DNA of 36,767 bases. Origin: Corallochytrium limacisporum. Its lineage: Eukaryota > Opisthokonta. Shown here one piece after another: positions 1 to 10,932 of this stretch. Positions within the stretch are counted from its first letter, which is position 1. Every line of letters begins with the position of its first letter. Location of the stretch: assembly GCA_002811645.1 (NCBI GenBank), contig PDIP01000096.1, positions 1 through 36,767 on the forward strand, in the 5' to 3' direction. Below the pieces are notes generated by a model. It was not told where the DNA came from. It searched no databases and worked only from the letters and a program-made list of their open reading frames with translations. The translations under genes and the position numbers were made by a program.

Positions 1-475
1 CGTGCCTGACCCTGACCCTGCATGGACACAATCGTATTTGTGTGCTCTACGGAGTAGACGATCTCGAGACTGCTTGTTGCTTCACAAGAGGACAAGGATG
101 TGCCTGTGGGTCCCGTTTGATCGGACACGTCCCGATGGAAGGATCAACATATTTGCATTCGTCGAATTAGGACTGATATGGATAAAGTACGGAGGAATTT
201 TTGGGAATTTGGCTTTTCTAGCTTCACCGCTGATGTGGTGGGGAGCCCAGTAGCTTCGAAATTGTTGGTCGGGGGAGGTCGGGTCTGACTCTGTGGCTGG
301 CGGGTCAGGCACGGTCTTGGAAAGTAGGAGTACGGGACAGACATGCCCTGATAAGACCGAAAAGAGTCCCAAAGTAGGACGAATCATGAAACAAGCATCA
401 TTTTTTAGGGTAATGAATCTAGTGGCTAGGGAGTACCAGTTGGTACCCGTTAAACACAATAGTGTACATTTATGT

Positions 476-525
476 TTGGAATGGCCATGTAATGAGCCGG
501 TTGGAATGGCCATGTATTGGACCGC
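476..525. repeat. Two-copy 25-bp tandem duplication
   Basis: The 16-mer TTGGAATGGCCATGTA occurs at 476-491 and again at 501-516, giving a period of 25 bp. The nine bases after each copy differ (ATGAGCCGG against TTGGACCGC). It contains the small palindrome TGGCCA. It lies about 450 bp before the next gene, so a regulatory role is possible but not shown. Confidence 0.8.
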
Positions 526-873
526 TAGCGATGAAGAATGCACTACGCCATTTGCCCGTCATTCTTTCTCCTTAATTGAACCCAGTAAGTATTCGTGGTG
601 TTTCGATAAGTAGGATCCGAACTCCACTGGTGCCTCGAATTTCTCCGATGCCATTCCGAATCACAACAAAAGATATATCTATAAGGCAATTGCGGAGACC
701 AGCAGCAGTACAGCAGAATGTCGAGCGCACATACAGTACCCTTCGCATCGTTGGCTTGAAGACATAGAGCATTTCTACTGAACAAGGATCGTCAGGACAT
801 CCAGTTCCTTTCAACACCAGTGAGATAAAGATTAACCGCGGCTAGATGAACCATGTGGAGGCACATTCATGGC

Positions 874-880
874 TATTTAA
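874..880 (+). promoter_or_regulatory. TATA-like element (TATTTAA) for the 979 gene
   Basis: TATTTAA, in the context GGCTATTTAAACGG, starts 105 bases before the ATG at 979. The spacing and sequence resemble the elements in front of the genes at 4942, 12273 and 17072, which supports a real core promoter. The transcription start has not been mapped. Confidence 0.5.
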
Positions 881-978
881 ACGGACCAGGAAGTGACATA
901 CAAAGGGAGCACGCCAGTCAGAGTACAGTATGAGAGCCTATGAAGTAGCCCTACTGATACAGGTTTTGTCTTTACATA

Positions 979-1746
979 ATGATCCTGAACTTCTTCTTTG
1001 CCCTTTGCAATATCATTGCCCTTTTAGCTACTGGAATTTCCGCTGACTCTATTGATTCCGCCTCTGACATTAATGCTGAATCTAGCGATTCCGACCCTTC
1101 CATTGGTGCTGAATTTAGCGATTCCGCCGCAATCGCTGATCCCACCACTGTGGATGCTGTAGTCGATTTCGCCAATTGTGTAGCGAGTTCAAGTGACGAG
1201 CCGCCAGTGCTGAGCGACGAAGAAATAGTATTTCTTGATGTGGATGTTGAAGATGGTATATCTACGTATAACGACGATGCTTTCTTCGATGATGAAGACG
1301 ACAAATTATTTCCGGCGTGTTACTTGTTTACATTGAGAAAGACTCTTTGCGTTCAAGCTCCTGTGTTCATGAGAGGTTGCCCCATGGATATTGTGGGTCA
1401 GCTGAGGATTGTTGGTGGTAGGTATGGCCCTATATTTGTGCCTTTGCAGACAGAGGAGCATTGCCATGGGTTGTGGACTGGACAATTTTGTAGCCCTACA
1501 TGGCTTTACAATCCCAGGGAACGTCCTAGCCCAACGACCATCACCATCGATATGCAATCAAGATACCAGAGACAATCCCAGTATAATCCCGTCGAACCCA
1601 CCACTGCCCAACGGCTAAAGATCCCTAAAATGCGCTTTGGCGAGGTCCGGCTTGGTCGTGTGTCCGCCAGCAATAGCCTCGGGTTCTGTGTTGTTACGTA
1701 CTCCGTCAGGAAGGTCCTCTGCCGTGACTTCATCGAGGATGTATGA
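979..1746 (+). CDS. Small secreted acidic protein of unknown function
   Basis: I do not recognise this 255-residue protein. Residues 1-22 look like a signal peptide: a hydrophobic stretch ending in Gly-Ile-Ser-Ala before Asp-Ser. Residues 23-110 are very rich in Asp, Glu and Ser and contain an imperfect 11-residue repeat encoded by a 33-bp DNA repeat. An acidic run sits at about 99-109. From residue 114 the composition changes: it is less acidic and has seven cysteines (114, 124, 134, 162, 171, 237, 248), which could form disulphides in a small folded domain. The ATG at 979 follows a TATA-like box by about 100 bp, like other genes here. The protein is probably exported. The biased repeat region suggests fast evolution. 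The C-terminal end is less certain, because an unseen intron or frameshift could alter it. Confidence 0.55.
   Translation: MILNFFFALCNIIALLATGISADSIDSASDINAESSDSDPSIGAEFSDSAAIADPTTVDAVVDFANCVASSSDEPPVLSDEEIVFLDVDVEDGISTYNDDAFFDDEDDKLFPACYLFTLRKTLCVQAPVFMRGCPMDIVGQLRIVGGRYGPIFVPLQTEEHCHGLWTGQFCSPTWLYNPRERPSPTTITIDMQSRYQRQSQYNPVEPTTAQRLKIPKMRFGEVRLGRVSASNSLGFCVVTYSVRKVLCRDFIEDV
1072..1137 (+). repeat. 33-bp imperfect coding repeat, two units
   Basis: Two 33-bp units begin at 1072 and 1105. Both contain GCTGAAT-T-TAGCGATTCCG with small differences and encode related 11-residue units built on Ala-Glu-x-Ser-Asp-Ser. A shorter related segment (Ala-Asp-Ser-Ile-Asp-Ser) precedes them. The period is a multiple of three, so the reading frame is kept, as expected for expansion inside a coding region. 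Confidence 0.75.
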
Positions 1747-3583
1747 ACGGAGAACCCAGGACTGTATGCAAGGGAGCTTTCCGGACTACAAGGTGCTAGG
1801 GAGGCAAGATACACAAATGGGTCCACGCGACATGGACCATAAGCCAGTCCTATGCTGGCCAACCAACTTTTCGGGCGATTGTCATTTCAATTCCAGCTCC
1901 TAGAGAGCTTTTTAAAGGTCTTTTTTGAATTGAACAATACTGACATATTTCTGTAGGAAGGATTTGTAAGTTATTGATTAAAAGGGCTACTTGTTTACAG
2001 CAACTCTCCGCGGGGTTTGAGCGTCAAAACACCCAAAGAATATTATTGTGAGGCCTTATACATTAATCTTGCTCCCAAGGGAAATTTCGAATATTCTTGT
2101 GTTTCACCTTCACAGCAAATTGTATGAATCGGGAACCTGACCTCAATCTAAATGGGGTATTCTGTTTTGCCAATTTAGTCCAGGGCGTCTACTATACACA
2201 TTCAACACTGGCACACATACGATGAGAACGGCTCGCAGGACAAGAATGTTCGCCTGGGCTGTTCGGCAGGGGAGTCCTGCTGGGGACTTTTCCAGTATTC
2301 GCTACTACCACCTCCAGAGCCAGGGTCACTTCCATATATTCCAATTATACCGCAGGATAGTGGGGGTATATCGATAAAAGCCGATATGCGTACAATGGCA
2401 CTGTTGTGTCGCATACATTGAACACAACTACCACTTGGATTGGTCCGGGGTCAAAGCCACCGTTTGCAAGAAATATCATCGCATTTGGACCACAGCTCGC
2501 CGCAAACAGCTGGACAGAACTGATGCTCCCGCCAGGTAGGGGAGAGGTGGTTTGGGAACAGAGTGGGACGGCATTTGAAATTCTTCGAATTCTTCGCCTG
2601 AGACTGAGAATGGTCGGGCAATACGACCTAGCTGGGGTCGTATTGAAATGGATGTCGTGGCGTGAAAGGGCGGCCCCCAGCTAAAGAAATATCGGAAGCT
2701 ACAAAAACAGAGTTCGCTGGACACCATCAATTCCTGTTCCACGCAAGCTTCTTTTTCCGCGACCTTGAAAATTCTGCCGCCCGGTTGTGAATCAGGATAC
2801 ATAAGTAAAAACGACTCTAGCAGGATCCGGCGGCTTCTTTTCTGTCCCCCCCCCGTCGTCCCTCCCCCGGAAGTAGAACACGGGAGAATGTGGGAGAGTT
2901 GAAGGCAAGGACGGGGAGTACGGTAGCACAGCAGTACGGGCAGGCGGGACGGGGTGCAAGTGCGCAGGCTGTGCAAGATGCGAGCTGGGAGAAGTTGTTC
3001 CTGAAAAGCTCAGGTGGCGAATGGGAACGCAACACGGTCTGTTTCCATAGAGAACAATCTTATAGTAAATTAAAAAGGTACCAAGATTACATTTCACTTC
3101 CTCTGGGAGTTTACACACTGTTCTTTCCCTCAGCAAAAAGAGGTGTCAGGAACAAAGAGTTGCGGGGAGCGGAAAATTAAAATCTTCTGTAACTGACCCC
3201 TTCACCCAGACGCTCTCTCGCCGCTGCCATTATAGGGATCCGCATGGTGGGTCCGATGCGTACTGGTGAGTCATTTTGGGGACTACGGACGGGAAAGGGA
3301 CATAATCTTGACCAACGAGCCCAAAAAAGTGTGTACCACGTATACTATTAGAACTATCGATTGTAATCTTACGCCGTGACTACCGTCTTGCACGACGGTA
3401 TTGTGTGGGATACAAGTGAATATTCTTGTTCGTGAAGAAGGAATACAGGGAGGTCTAGGTTATACTAGGACGGTGATGGCTATCAAACAAACAAAACCGA
3501 TCCTTTAATGTCTTCTCTATGCTGACCGTCTTGTGCTTTGGTACAATTTACTGAATTTTTGGATACAGACGACGCGCATGCAT
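1747..3583. other. Intergenic stretch between convergent genes, no gene recognised
   Basis: Between the ends of the secreted-protein gene and the sugar-porter gene I see no supported coding region. The stretch includes a C9 run at 2846-2854 and an inverted repeat at 3381-3400. The overlapping short frames around 2476-3180 on both strands look like chance frames in GC-rich DNA. Confidence 0.6.
3381..3400. repeat. Perfect 7-bp inverted repeat
   Basis: TACCGTC at 3381-3387 and GACGGTA at 3394-3400 are exact reverse complements around the 6-base spacer TTGCAC. They could form a short hairpin or a dyad binding site. The element lies about 180 bp beyond the stop codon of the minus-strand sugar porter, so a role near its 3' end is possible. 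Confidence 0.6.
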
Positions 3584-4942
3584 TTACGCAGATTCCTGCT
3601 CGGCGTAGACATTGCTGCAGTCCTGCACCTTGCCATGCCCAAAATCGATACCATCATCGTGCTTCTTTTCAGGGACGGGGCTGGGATGTTCTCGGCGGGC
3701 TTCCCGGCGTGCTGTTTCAACGTGGTGCTGGAGAGGGGGGAAGATAAAGACGATGAAGATACAGCTCAGCATGTTGAAGAACGCGTAGCCCATGTAAGTG
3801 GGACCTCCACCGATGGCCTGCATGATGGGAGACAGGGATTGGGTGACAGCAAAAGCCAAGAGCCAATTCAGGATGTTAGAAGTGGCACTTCCAAGCTCAG
3901 TGGGCTCAAAGTACTCACCAATGACGGACCACGGGATGGGACCCATACCAAAGTTGAAGGAAGCAATAAAGATGAAGATGGAAGCCAGGGCCAAACCAGT
4001 TGTATGGGCTTGAACATCGTTAGTCTTACCATCACCGATGCTTCCAGTAATAAGCCTCTGATCTTGAATGAAGAAGAATACACCCAACATGATCAAGGCA
4101 GTCATCATACCAAAGGAAGAGACAAAGAGCAAAAGCCTCTTGCCAGCACGGTCAATGACGGCGGTAGCAACAAGCCCAGCAACAAGCTGCACAACCATGG
4201 TGTACACGGAAATGACATCAGGCCTACCAAGTCCTGCAATATCAACAAGGGGACCGATGAAGAAAATGACAACATTAATACCGGACAGCTGCTGGAATAC
4301 CATGAGGGTATAGCTGATGATGTACGGGGCCCACATCTTTTGGGCACTATCTTCCGGTGCCTTCACCTTCTTGACAACCTTCTGTGGACGAGGAGGAGTC
4401 TTCACACCGAAGACGAAGTTAATTACAGCCAAACCGGAAGTAGCGACACAGATCCATGCCAGGTCGCGCCAGCTACTGGTAGCCAGGCCAAAGGCGTTGA
4501 TCAACAGAATACCAAGGCTAATACCAACCTGTACGACAAATCCGAAAGCTCCCTCGTGTCCTTCAGAGGCAACGTCGTTGAGGAACAAAGGAGTGCAAAC
4601 AGTAGTAGCTCCAGATGCGAGACCAGTGACGAGACGTCCCATCATAATCGACCAATACGCCTGAGAGACGGCTTGAATCACCCATCCCAGAGTCATGACG
4701 ATACAGGTGATGCACTGACCCCGGTAAGGACCGTAGTAATTAATAAATACACCGGCAACTCCAGCTCCAACGGCGGCAGCCAAGGGCATGCAACCGGAGT
4801 AACTACTGCTTTCGAAGTCATGGAGATCGAATTCAGCAGTAATAGCAGTGAGCGTAGGGGACGTCCAGGAGAGGGCGTAACCGGTCACCACGGTAGCAAG
4901 GCCTGCAGCAGATGCAGACAGCATCGACTGGATGTCCATCAT
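3584..4942 (-). CDS. MFS sugar-porter-like transporter, 12 TM segments
   Basis: This 452-residue protein has about 12 hydrophobic helices, short N- and C-terminal tails and clear sugar-porter signatures in its second half. These are QQLSGIN at 217-223 in TM7, DRAGKR at 264-269 between TM8 and TM9, and GMGPIPW at 332-338 in TM10 followed by Glu343. It most resembles the plant ERD6-like and insect trehalose-transporter branch, so it probably moves a hexose or disaccharide across the plasma or vacuolar membrane. The first half is more divergent: the TM2-TM3 loop lacks the GR[RK] motif. The TM6-TM7 loop (about 180-203) is only some 24 residues and has no PESPR motif. No PETKG follows TM12; the tail is basic instead (about 409-418). 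Two ATGs are adjacent at the start. A TATA box lies about 130 bp upstream. Confidence 0.88.
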   Translation of the reverse strand: MMDIQSMLSASAAGLATVVTGYALSWTSPTLTAITAEFDLHDFESSSYSGCMPLAAAVGAGVAGVFINYYGPYRGQCITCIVMTLGWVIQAVSQAYWSIMMGRLVTGLASGATTVCTPLFLNDVASEGHEGAFGFVVQVGISLGILLINAFGLATSSWRDLAWICVATSGLAVINFVFGVKTPPRPQKVVKKVKAPEDSAQKMWAPYIISYTLMVFQQLSGINVVIFFIGPLVDIAGLGRPDVISVYTMVVQLVAGLVATAVIDRAGKRLLLFVSSFGMMTALIMLGVFFFIQDQRLITGSIGDGKTNDVQAHTTGLALASIFIFIASFNFGMGPIPWSVIGEYFEPTELGSATSNILNWLLAFAVTQSLSPIMQAIGGGPTYMGYAFFNMLSCIFIVFIFPPLQHHVETARREARREHPSPVPEKKHDDGIDFGHGKVQDCSNVYAEQESA

Positions 4943-5067
4943 CTTGAATGTGTCTGTTAATCAACTAAAGAACAGAAATGGGTTTGGAAATGAATTGAAC
5001 CGAAATCACAGAGTCATGATACAATGATCCCTGCTCTCCTTCAGACTAGCTAGCAACAGATAGATCC

Positions 5068-5074
5068 TTATATA
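5068..5074 (-). promoter_or_regulatory. TATA box (TATATAA) of the sugar-porter gene
   Basis: Read on the minus strand the context is CCAGGTATATAAGGATC, starting about 132 bases before the ATG at 4942. The 15-base block AGGTATWTAAGGATC recurs at 12167-12181 in front of the secreted 544-residue protein. This recurrence makes a functional core promoter more likely than a chance AT-rich stretch. Confidence 0.6.
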
Positions 5075-7672
5075 CCTGGCTGATCCCCGCTGTATTCTTT
5101 ATTATTCACCTCTTACATATGCGCGCAGATGTAAACCAGAAACTGCACACAAACAGGACTGTGTAAGTGCACGTACACAGTTTACGGAAATGCGTAAGGA
5201 ATATATTCTCCGATTGTTAAACGTCGATGAAGAACCGCTACCGATCCTTTCCCCCCTCTCCCTGATTTCCACGTTCCCCCCACACCTTTCCACACAACCC
5301 CTGCCCGCCCAAATTTGTTTCCTTTCCTATCCTCCCGCCGATGACTGGACTCCTCTTTGTCAGACCCGCCCCCGTCCTACGCAGTCTGTCCTAGAAGACT
5401 GCATGATTGGATCAAAAAGCTCTGCGGAGGATGTACGTGTATGTGGGTGATGATGGTTTTTGTTGTGCCATTCCATGTCTCAATACTAAAGATAAATACT
5501 CCTACCAATACCACCAAAGTGCTGCGCGCACCTCATTGATTCTTTCCGGCTATCAGAAAGGGTTTCGATAACCTTCAAGTTTAAAGGACTTGGTTGCTGT
5601 CTCTTATTACGCAAAATTCTGTCCGTGCTGCGTGTATGGTTGGCTCTGGTTGGCTGCCCTCACTGGGGAGTGGAGCATGTTCATTGCTCTCTACGGGTAC
5701 TAAAGCACAATTGGGCTGAGAGTTCCCTTGTACCTAAACCTTTGGTCTTCCCGGATTGCCCAATTGCTTCTTCCTATGTCCCCGTCTGATGCCCTTTCTT
5801 CGGTTTGACTCTCTTCTGCGCGTTAGTGTTCATTCACCTGAGTCACTGGTTCTGGAACCACTACGGGTGTCATTCACGGTGTCTGACTGAGGGCTCCACA
5901 TTGGCTCGATTGAGATCTGGAATCCATTCCAGCCCGAAGGGTTTCTTCTTATCCAAGTGGGGTACTGTTGTCAGACATCCGCTACGAACTGCCAACGCGC
6001 AGATTCTGCGTATTTTAACAGCCCTTACTATTTCCATAGTGAACATTTGAAAAATTACGACCGGCCAGCTCGCTCTGCGTCAAACTTCTAAATTCTGCAA
6101 CTCGCGCTCACCGCCGTTTCCCCGTGGGAGACAAGATTGATGCGCAGAGCTTTACTTTGTTTCTTACTGTGACGATGACGCCGTCGTCTTGATTGCACGA
6201 GCAAGCCCCGCCCTGCTGCCATCCGACAATGAGGTTCTTGTAGTATGTGACGACCTTCCCCTCCCCAAGCCGGTCGAAGCCATTGTGAGTGGGTGGTTGA
6301 AAACCCAGTCCCTCGCCGGAGAGGGGGGAGAGGAGGAGAAGGATTGTCTTTTCCCACTTTAGACTTTTTTAATCATAGACGAGTTTCCTCCCCAATTTCC
6401 TCTTTCAGGAATTGAATAGTCTACTTTTGGCTCTACGAATGGAAATGGAAGAGACCTGGTGTACCACACCCAAGGACAAAGGGAAATCATTAACAGGAGC
6501 GGTTCGTACCCTTTGGCTGACGGTTTGGTAGTTGGGTGCGTGGCATGAGTGGCTTAAGTATGATATATGGCGATGCTAGTGTGATTTGTCAAAGGTCAAG
6601 TATATGTTGTTACCCTAAGAGCAACCAGTTAGAATGGTCCCTCCTGATTCTGTTCGACACCACCAAGGATTGTGATGTAGAGGCGTGGTGGAATGCACCT
6701 TGCATGCGATCGTGGCTTCGCCGCCCACAGATGACAATTGAGAACGAACCCACATACTCATTCCTTATCATGTATCACAACATTCTGGAATTCTGGTCGA
6801 TTACATTTTCTCCAAAATTCGTTCCAAAGCAATTTGCTTCGTAGTGCACAAGATTGTAAACATGCAATGTCTCTGTCAGGCACCCTTTCATCGGTATGCT
6901 CTGCTGCTGCCATGCATAGTCGATTTGAGCAACCTGACCTGTAGTGCACATGCTGATGGATAGAAATGGACGCTTCATGATAACCTGTGGAGATGTTCTC
7001 ATTTGTGGACGATGAAGCAGATCGGGGAAGAAGCCAGTGCACTGCAACATCAGCGGCGACACTGAACGCATTTGAGTGCGTAATGGATTTTTCTCTCTCT
7101 TTCTGCACATTTTTATTTCCGCTGGGGTTTGCTTTTCTGAAAGTTTCACAGAGAGGAGGGACATGGTTGCCTAAATAAAGGCAACATCCTGCCACCTCTG
7201 TCCAAGTCCACCGGAAAATTGCCCAACTCCATGTAAGCAAGCCCGGGGATGTAGAGTGCTGCGGCTGCCTGTGAGATCGTGAAAGATGTAGCTGCTGGGT
7301 GTGTGAGAACTTTTTGGAACAAAACTTTCTGCTACGTGGTGCATGGAAGGAAATACTACCAGTTGCTGAGAAAGACGAGTGGTAAGGTGTTTCCCAGTAC
7401 TACCTAAACGACGGTCCACAACCGCAGGATGGTATTCTAATTTATCTATTTCTTCCTCGGATGGGAGCTTCGGTCTGTCCAGGCGGTTTTTTTCCCCTTG
7501 ATTTTCCCATCGCCCTTGATTCAGTCCCGGCTGCCTGTTCTCCCTTGATTCCGGAAATGAGAAAAGAGCCGCCGATTTCCAGATCCGGTCTGCTCATGCT
7601 CTTGCAAACTGACAGTCTCTGTTTCATGCGAAAGGGTTGGGAGATTCAAGTGGCACACTGCACACGGGGCGA

Positions 7673-7687
7673 GGGGGGGGGGGGGGG
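7673..7687. repeat. Poly-G run of 15
   Basis: Fifteen uninterrupted G on the plus strand are followed by AGGGGGCGGGG, so the G-rich block continues to about 7700. Such tracts can form G-quadruplexes and are prone to length change. It is one of at least eight homopolymers of 11 or more G or C in this window, all outside the genes. Confidence 0.9.
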
Positions 7688-7766
7688 AGGGGGCGGGGAA
7701 AATGTTTCTGTTCGTGACAATTATAATGGGGCGTATATTCGTGTTTGTTGCGCATCCGCTGGAGCC

Positions 7767-7787
7767 CCGCAGGCCTCGAACCTGCGG
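7767..7787 (-). other. Hairpin containing a perfect B-box (T-arm-like)
   Basis: On the minus strand CCGCAGG-TTCGAGG-CCTGCGG forms a 7-bp stem with a 7-base loop. It contains GGTTCGAGGCC, an exact match to the Pol III B-box consensus GGTTCGANNCC and shaped like a tRNA T-arm. I could not find a matching acceptor stem, D-arm or anticodon arm upstream, so I do not call a tRNA. It could be a tRNA remnant, a SINE-like piece, an extra TFIIIC site, or chance. Confidence 0.5.
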
Positions 7788-10700
7788 TAATATGATTGGC
7801 ACCTCTCCACAGGCGGATATAGTCTACTGAACATCTTATTCCCAGTTGATATCGCGAAGCCAGGAAAATTTCTAGCTGCTCGCCAGTTCTGTGCGGCACG
7901 GATAGTCATACAGCACGCGATGCGAAATAAACGGGAACGGTGCGGGGAAAACGGAGGGAATTCTTTCACGGGCCATAGATGAGCTTGCAGATTAGGTGCA
8001 AGAAATGGGTGTATTTACTAATTGATGATTCGTTGAAGTCTGACCTCGAGAGATCTCAGCATTAGGGTGGGTGCAAGGCATATGTACACATGGTCGCAAG
8101 TACTGGTAGTTGCGACTTTGTTTCCGAGTCCTCGGATGCATGTGCAAACATTGGCTTGGCCGCTTCATTCAAGTATATACAGGTAAGTTCAAGTAATCCA
8201 CCTTTCCAACAACTATACAATATACCCACGCCAAGAAACTCCGCTGTGTGCCCAAACATCAAACCTTACCAAGTTGTTATGGCACTGTCGTATTCGTTAT
8301 GAATCTAAGGCTTCAATGGTGGTGCATCACAATTAATAATCACATTCTCATGATCGCAATCTGGAAACGGAAGAAGCCTTTGATCTCATGGAACTGCTGC
8401 CTTGGGAAGTCCACAAGATATGAGACACCGTACACAAAGGATCCATGTAGGCAAAACTATCACACGGAGGTTGAAAACTATCTGGAGACCAAAGGAGGGA
8501 GTGCAAAAGACAACGAAATTTTCACGAGACAGGAGCCGGAGACAAGCAGGAGAATTATACAAGAGCACACACTTCGTTTCCCTCGTTCCCTTACAACAAT
8601 ATAGGGTGGAGGGATCGGTATGAGAAAACCTAAGTTTGGCCGTAAGTAAGCTGCAAGTAGACGTTCCACACAATACCAAAAATAGTGATCAAGGGCAGAC
8701 AAACTGGTAGTAGGGGATGTACCGTGGTTTAGCTTGCCAGGCTTTAAGCCGGAAGGGTGGAGCAATCGGTAAATTTGTCCAGTTTATACGAAGCACCCAA
8801 GATGTGTTTTTTTGATACTGGTATTGGCGTGGATACTGTCGCTCTCTATCCAAAGAATGCAGAGTGGTGCTCCGGGCTGGCTTCTCTTCCACTCATTTAT
8901 CCAACCGTTGCCGCTCGATCACCCGGTGCCGGCCGGCGATGGAGGGTGGAATAATCAATCCTGAAATTGACGCCCACAAATCAAGTCTTTCGCATGTTGA
9001 TAGATGTCTAAGTTTAGTAAAGTTGTCGAGGCAATCTAAAAGTCCTACAACCTTTCAAGGCTGTTTGTCAGACCAAGGTTGGTGTTGGTCTGCGGCATGT
9101 GCACTTCTGGACTTTAATGGTTGTGCATGTGCAAACTGTACATTCGTACGTCACACTGCCACTTCCCTTGATAACCATGTTTCGGTTGATGTCGAAGTCA
9201 TGGTGGACTCGGACTGATCCTGGAACATGAAGAGGCACTCCGGCAGATGTTGTGGTTCTGTCCCTGAACTCGCCCTTCCAAGTACGACAAGTGTTAGTCG
9301 ACAATATCCAGCTATAAAATCGTATTTTCGTTCTCGCAACCCTTAATAGAAACCCACTCACGGACCTCCTTTGGCCTTCGTATTTGCGGTGGGTGCTGGC
9401 TTAGAGGTCCCGATGGTCAGTCGTAGGCAGAACCTGGTTGCAGAAGTGATTGTCTTCTTCGAGAACGCTTTATCAGGTTTATGATACGCACAGGGTAGCA
9501 GAATTCGGAACATTGTACAATACTCCATTAAAGACGCCTGTTTGGAGGTGGCACCTGGTGGCGTCTTGCTTGAGCGCAGAATACGGACTCCCACCGTGCA
9601 GCGCTGCCATATCTTGGCAGTGGCTGCGAAACTTGGATCCGACTCAAACCGATCAGTTCACCAAGTATGGACTGATGTCAGAGGTTTGGACAAACCACGG
9701 AGAGAAAATGGATCCCCTAATTGGACCAACACTGCCATGCATGTCCGGAGCTAGTTGAACTACCATGCCACCTTATGACAAGAATTTCACGACATAGTCC
9801 TTTGCCACGTCAGTTTGTTTATTCCCTGTCGATGGTCAACAGTGGATCTATTGCAGTGTCAACAAACTGACTCTACGTGCTCTCAATCACCGAACCTATT
9901 TAACTCTGTTCCCTGGTGAAAAGCACGTACTCGACCGTACAGCACAAGGCTTGTGAGTCACGTCTCTTTTCGTCGCTAACGTCCACGGTACCCGCAAGGA
10001 CTTGCCAGGCCCCCTCCGTGGTGTCTTTCTATAAACCACTACAATTGAATCTCCACATGTGTTATGCACGCGCCAATATTAAATAGTTTGTATACCGATC
10101 ATCCGGGATTCTTACATCCCAACCCATTTGCATGACCACCGAGTGCTTGGTGCGTAGGGGTCCTAGAGATCAAGCGACAGCAACCTTGTGAATGTACATG
10201 ACTGTAAAAAAATTTGTGGAAAGGCCGTGGTTGCAACTGTCATCCAAATTTGAATGCTTTCCGGACTTCCGGTCCACGCCGCCTGCGCCATGAGCTCCAT
10301 TTGGGGCCCATTGGCCAAAGACGGTGCGAAGAATTGTGTACTTGAAATCAATTGGAATCGCTGTGGGTGGCGACGAAGAGAAGAAGTAAGATGTAGGAAG
10401 GTGTGTATGGCAGGGGTCGGTTAACAATTAGAATGTTTTTCCAATTGGGATGTGAACTGGTTCGCGATGGGTTGAGCAATATGCGTAGCGTGCCTTCGAT
10501 ATCTAAGTTCGTTCGTGTAGGATTACAGTTCTAAACCATTGGAATGTAGCTGGCGACGTACATGAAACCTCGGAACCGGTAGTCACACCAGAACCTTACC
10601 TTCACGTTGAGCCATTTTTCCTTGGACATGGATATACCCGTCAACACCGATCTGTACCTTTTCTGTCTGAGCCGTCCGCAACGCATCCTTTTGTTGAGGA

Positions 10701-10912
10701 CGTTGAAACCAGGGATTTTATACACCGTTGTAGAAATTGACAAATTTGTTTCCCACCCTGCCTTCCGCAGTAAGTATATTTACAAGTGTACTGATCGTTC
10801 TGTCAAAAACGTCTTCCCACCGGGGGGACCCATGGGCAGGATCGTGAAGGCAAATTGAGGGAGGAAGCACAGGACAATAACGATAACTTGAAGATCAAGA
10901 ATTGTCCACGTA

Positions 10913-10932
10913 CTCTCTCTCTCTCTCTCTCT
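10913..10932. repeat. (CT)10 microsatellite
   Basis: Ten CT dinucleotides are read on the plus strand, which is GA on the minus strand. It lies in non-coding DNA, is followed by C and then ACCATAT, and has no gene within 1 kb. Confidence 0.95.

Larger units (their letters stand above)
1..978. other. Left-edge intergenic stretch, no gene recognised
   Basis: I see no convincing coding region here. The open frames are short, overlap on both strands and resemble no family. The stretch holds a 25-bp tandem duplication near 476-525 and, at its right end, the TATA-like element and leader of the secreted-protein gene that starts at 979. Confidence 0.6.

Noticed and set aside
3533-4960. A 475-codon open frame antisense to the whole sugar-porter gene
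   Set aside because: The minus-strand frame encodes a clear 12-TM transporter. The antisense frame is hydrophilic, of low complexity, lacks an ATG at its nominal start (TTG) and is explained by codon bias in the real gene.
5102-5293. A 63-codon minus-strand frame followed by AATAAA
   Set aside because: It overlaps the region just upstream of the sugar-porter promoter, has no recognisable sequence features, and the AATAAA alone is too weak.
7700-7860. A tRNA gene around the B-box hairpin
   Set aside because: Only the T-arm is convincing. I found no complementary 5' acceptor stem, D-arm or anticodon arm at the expected distance.
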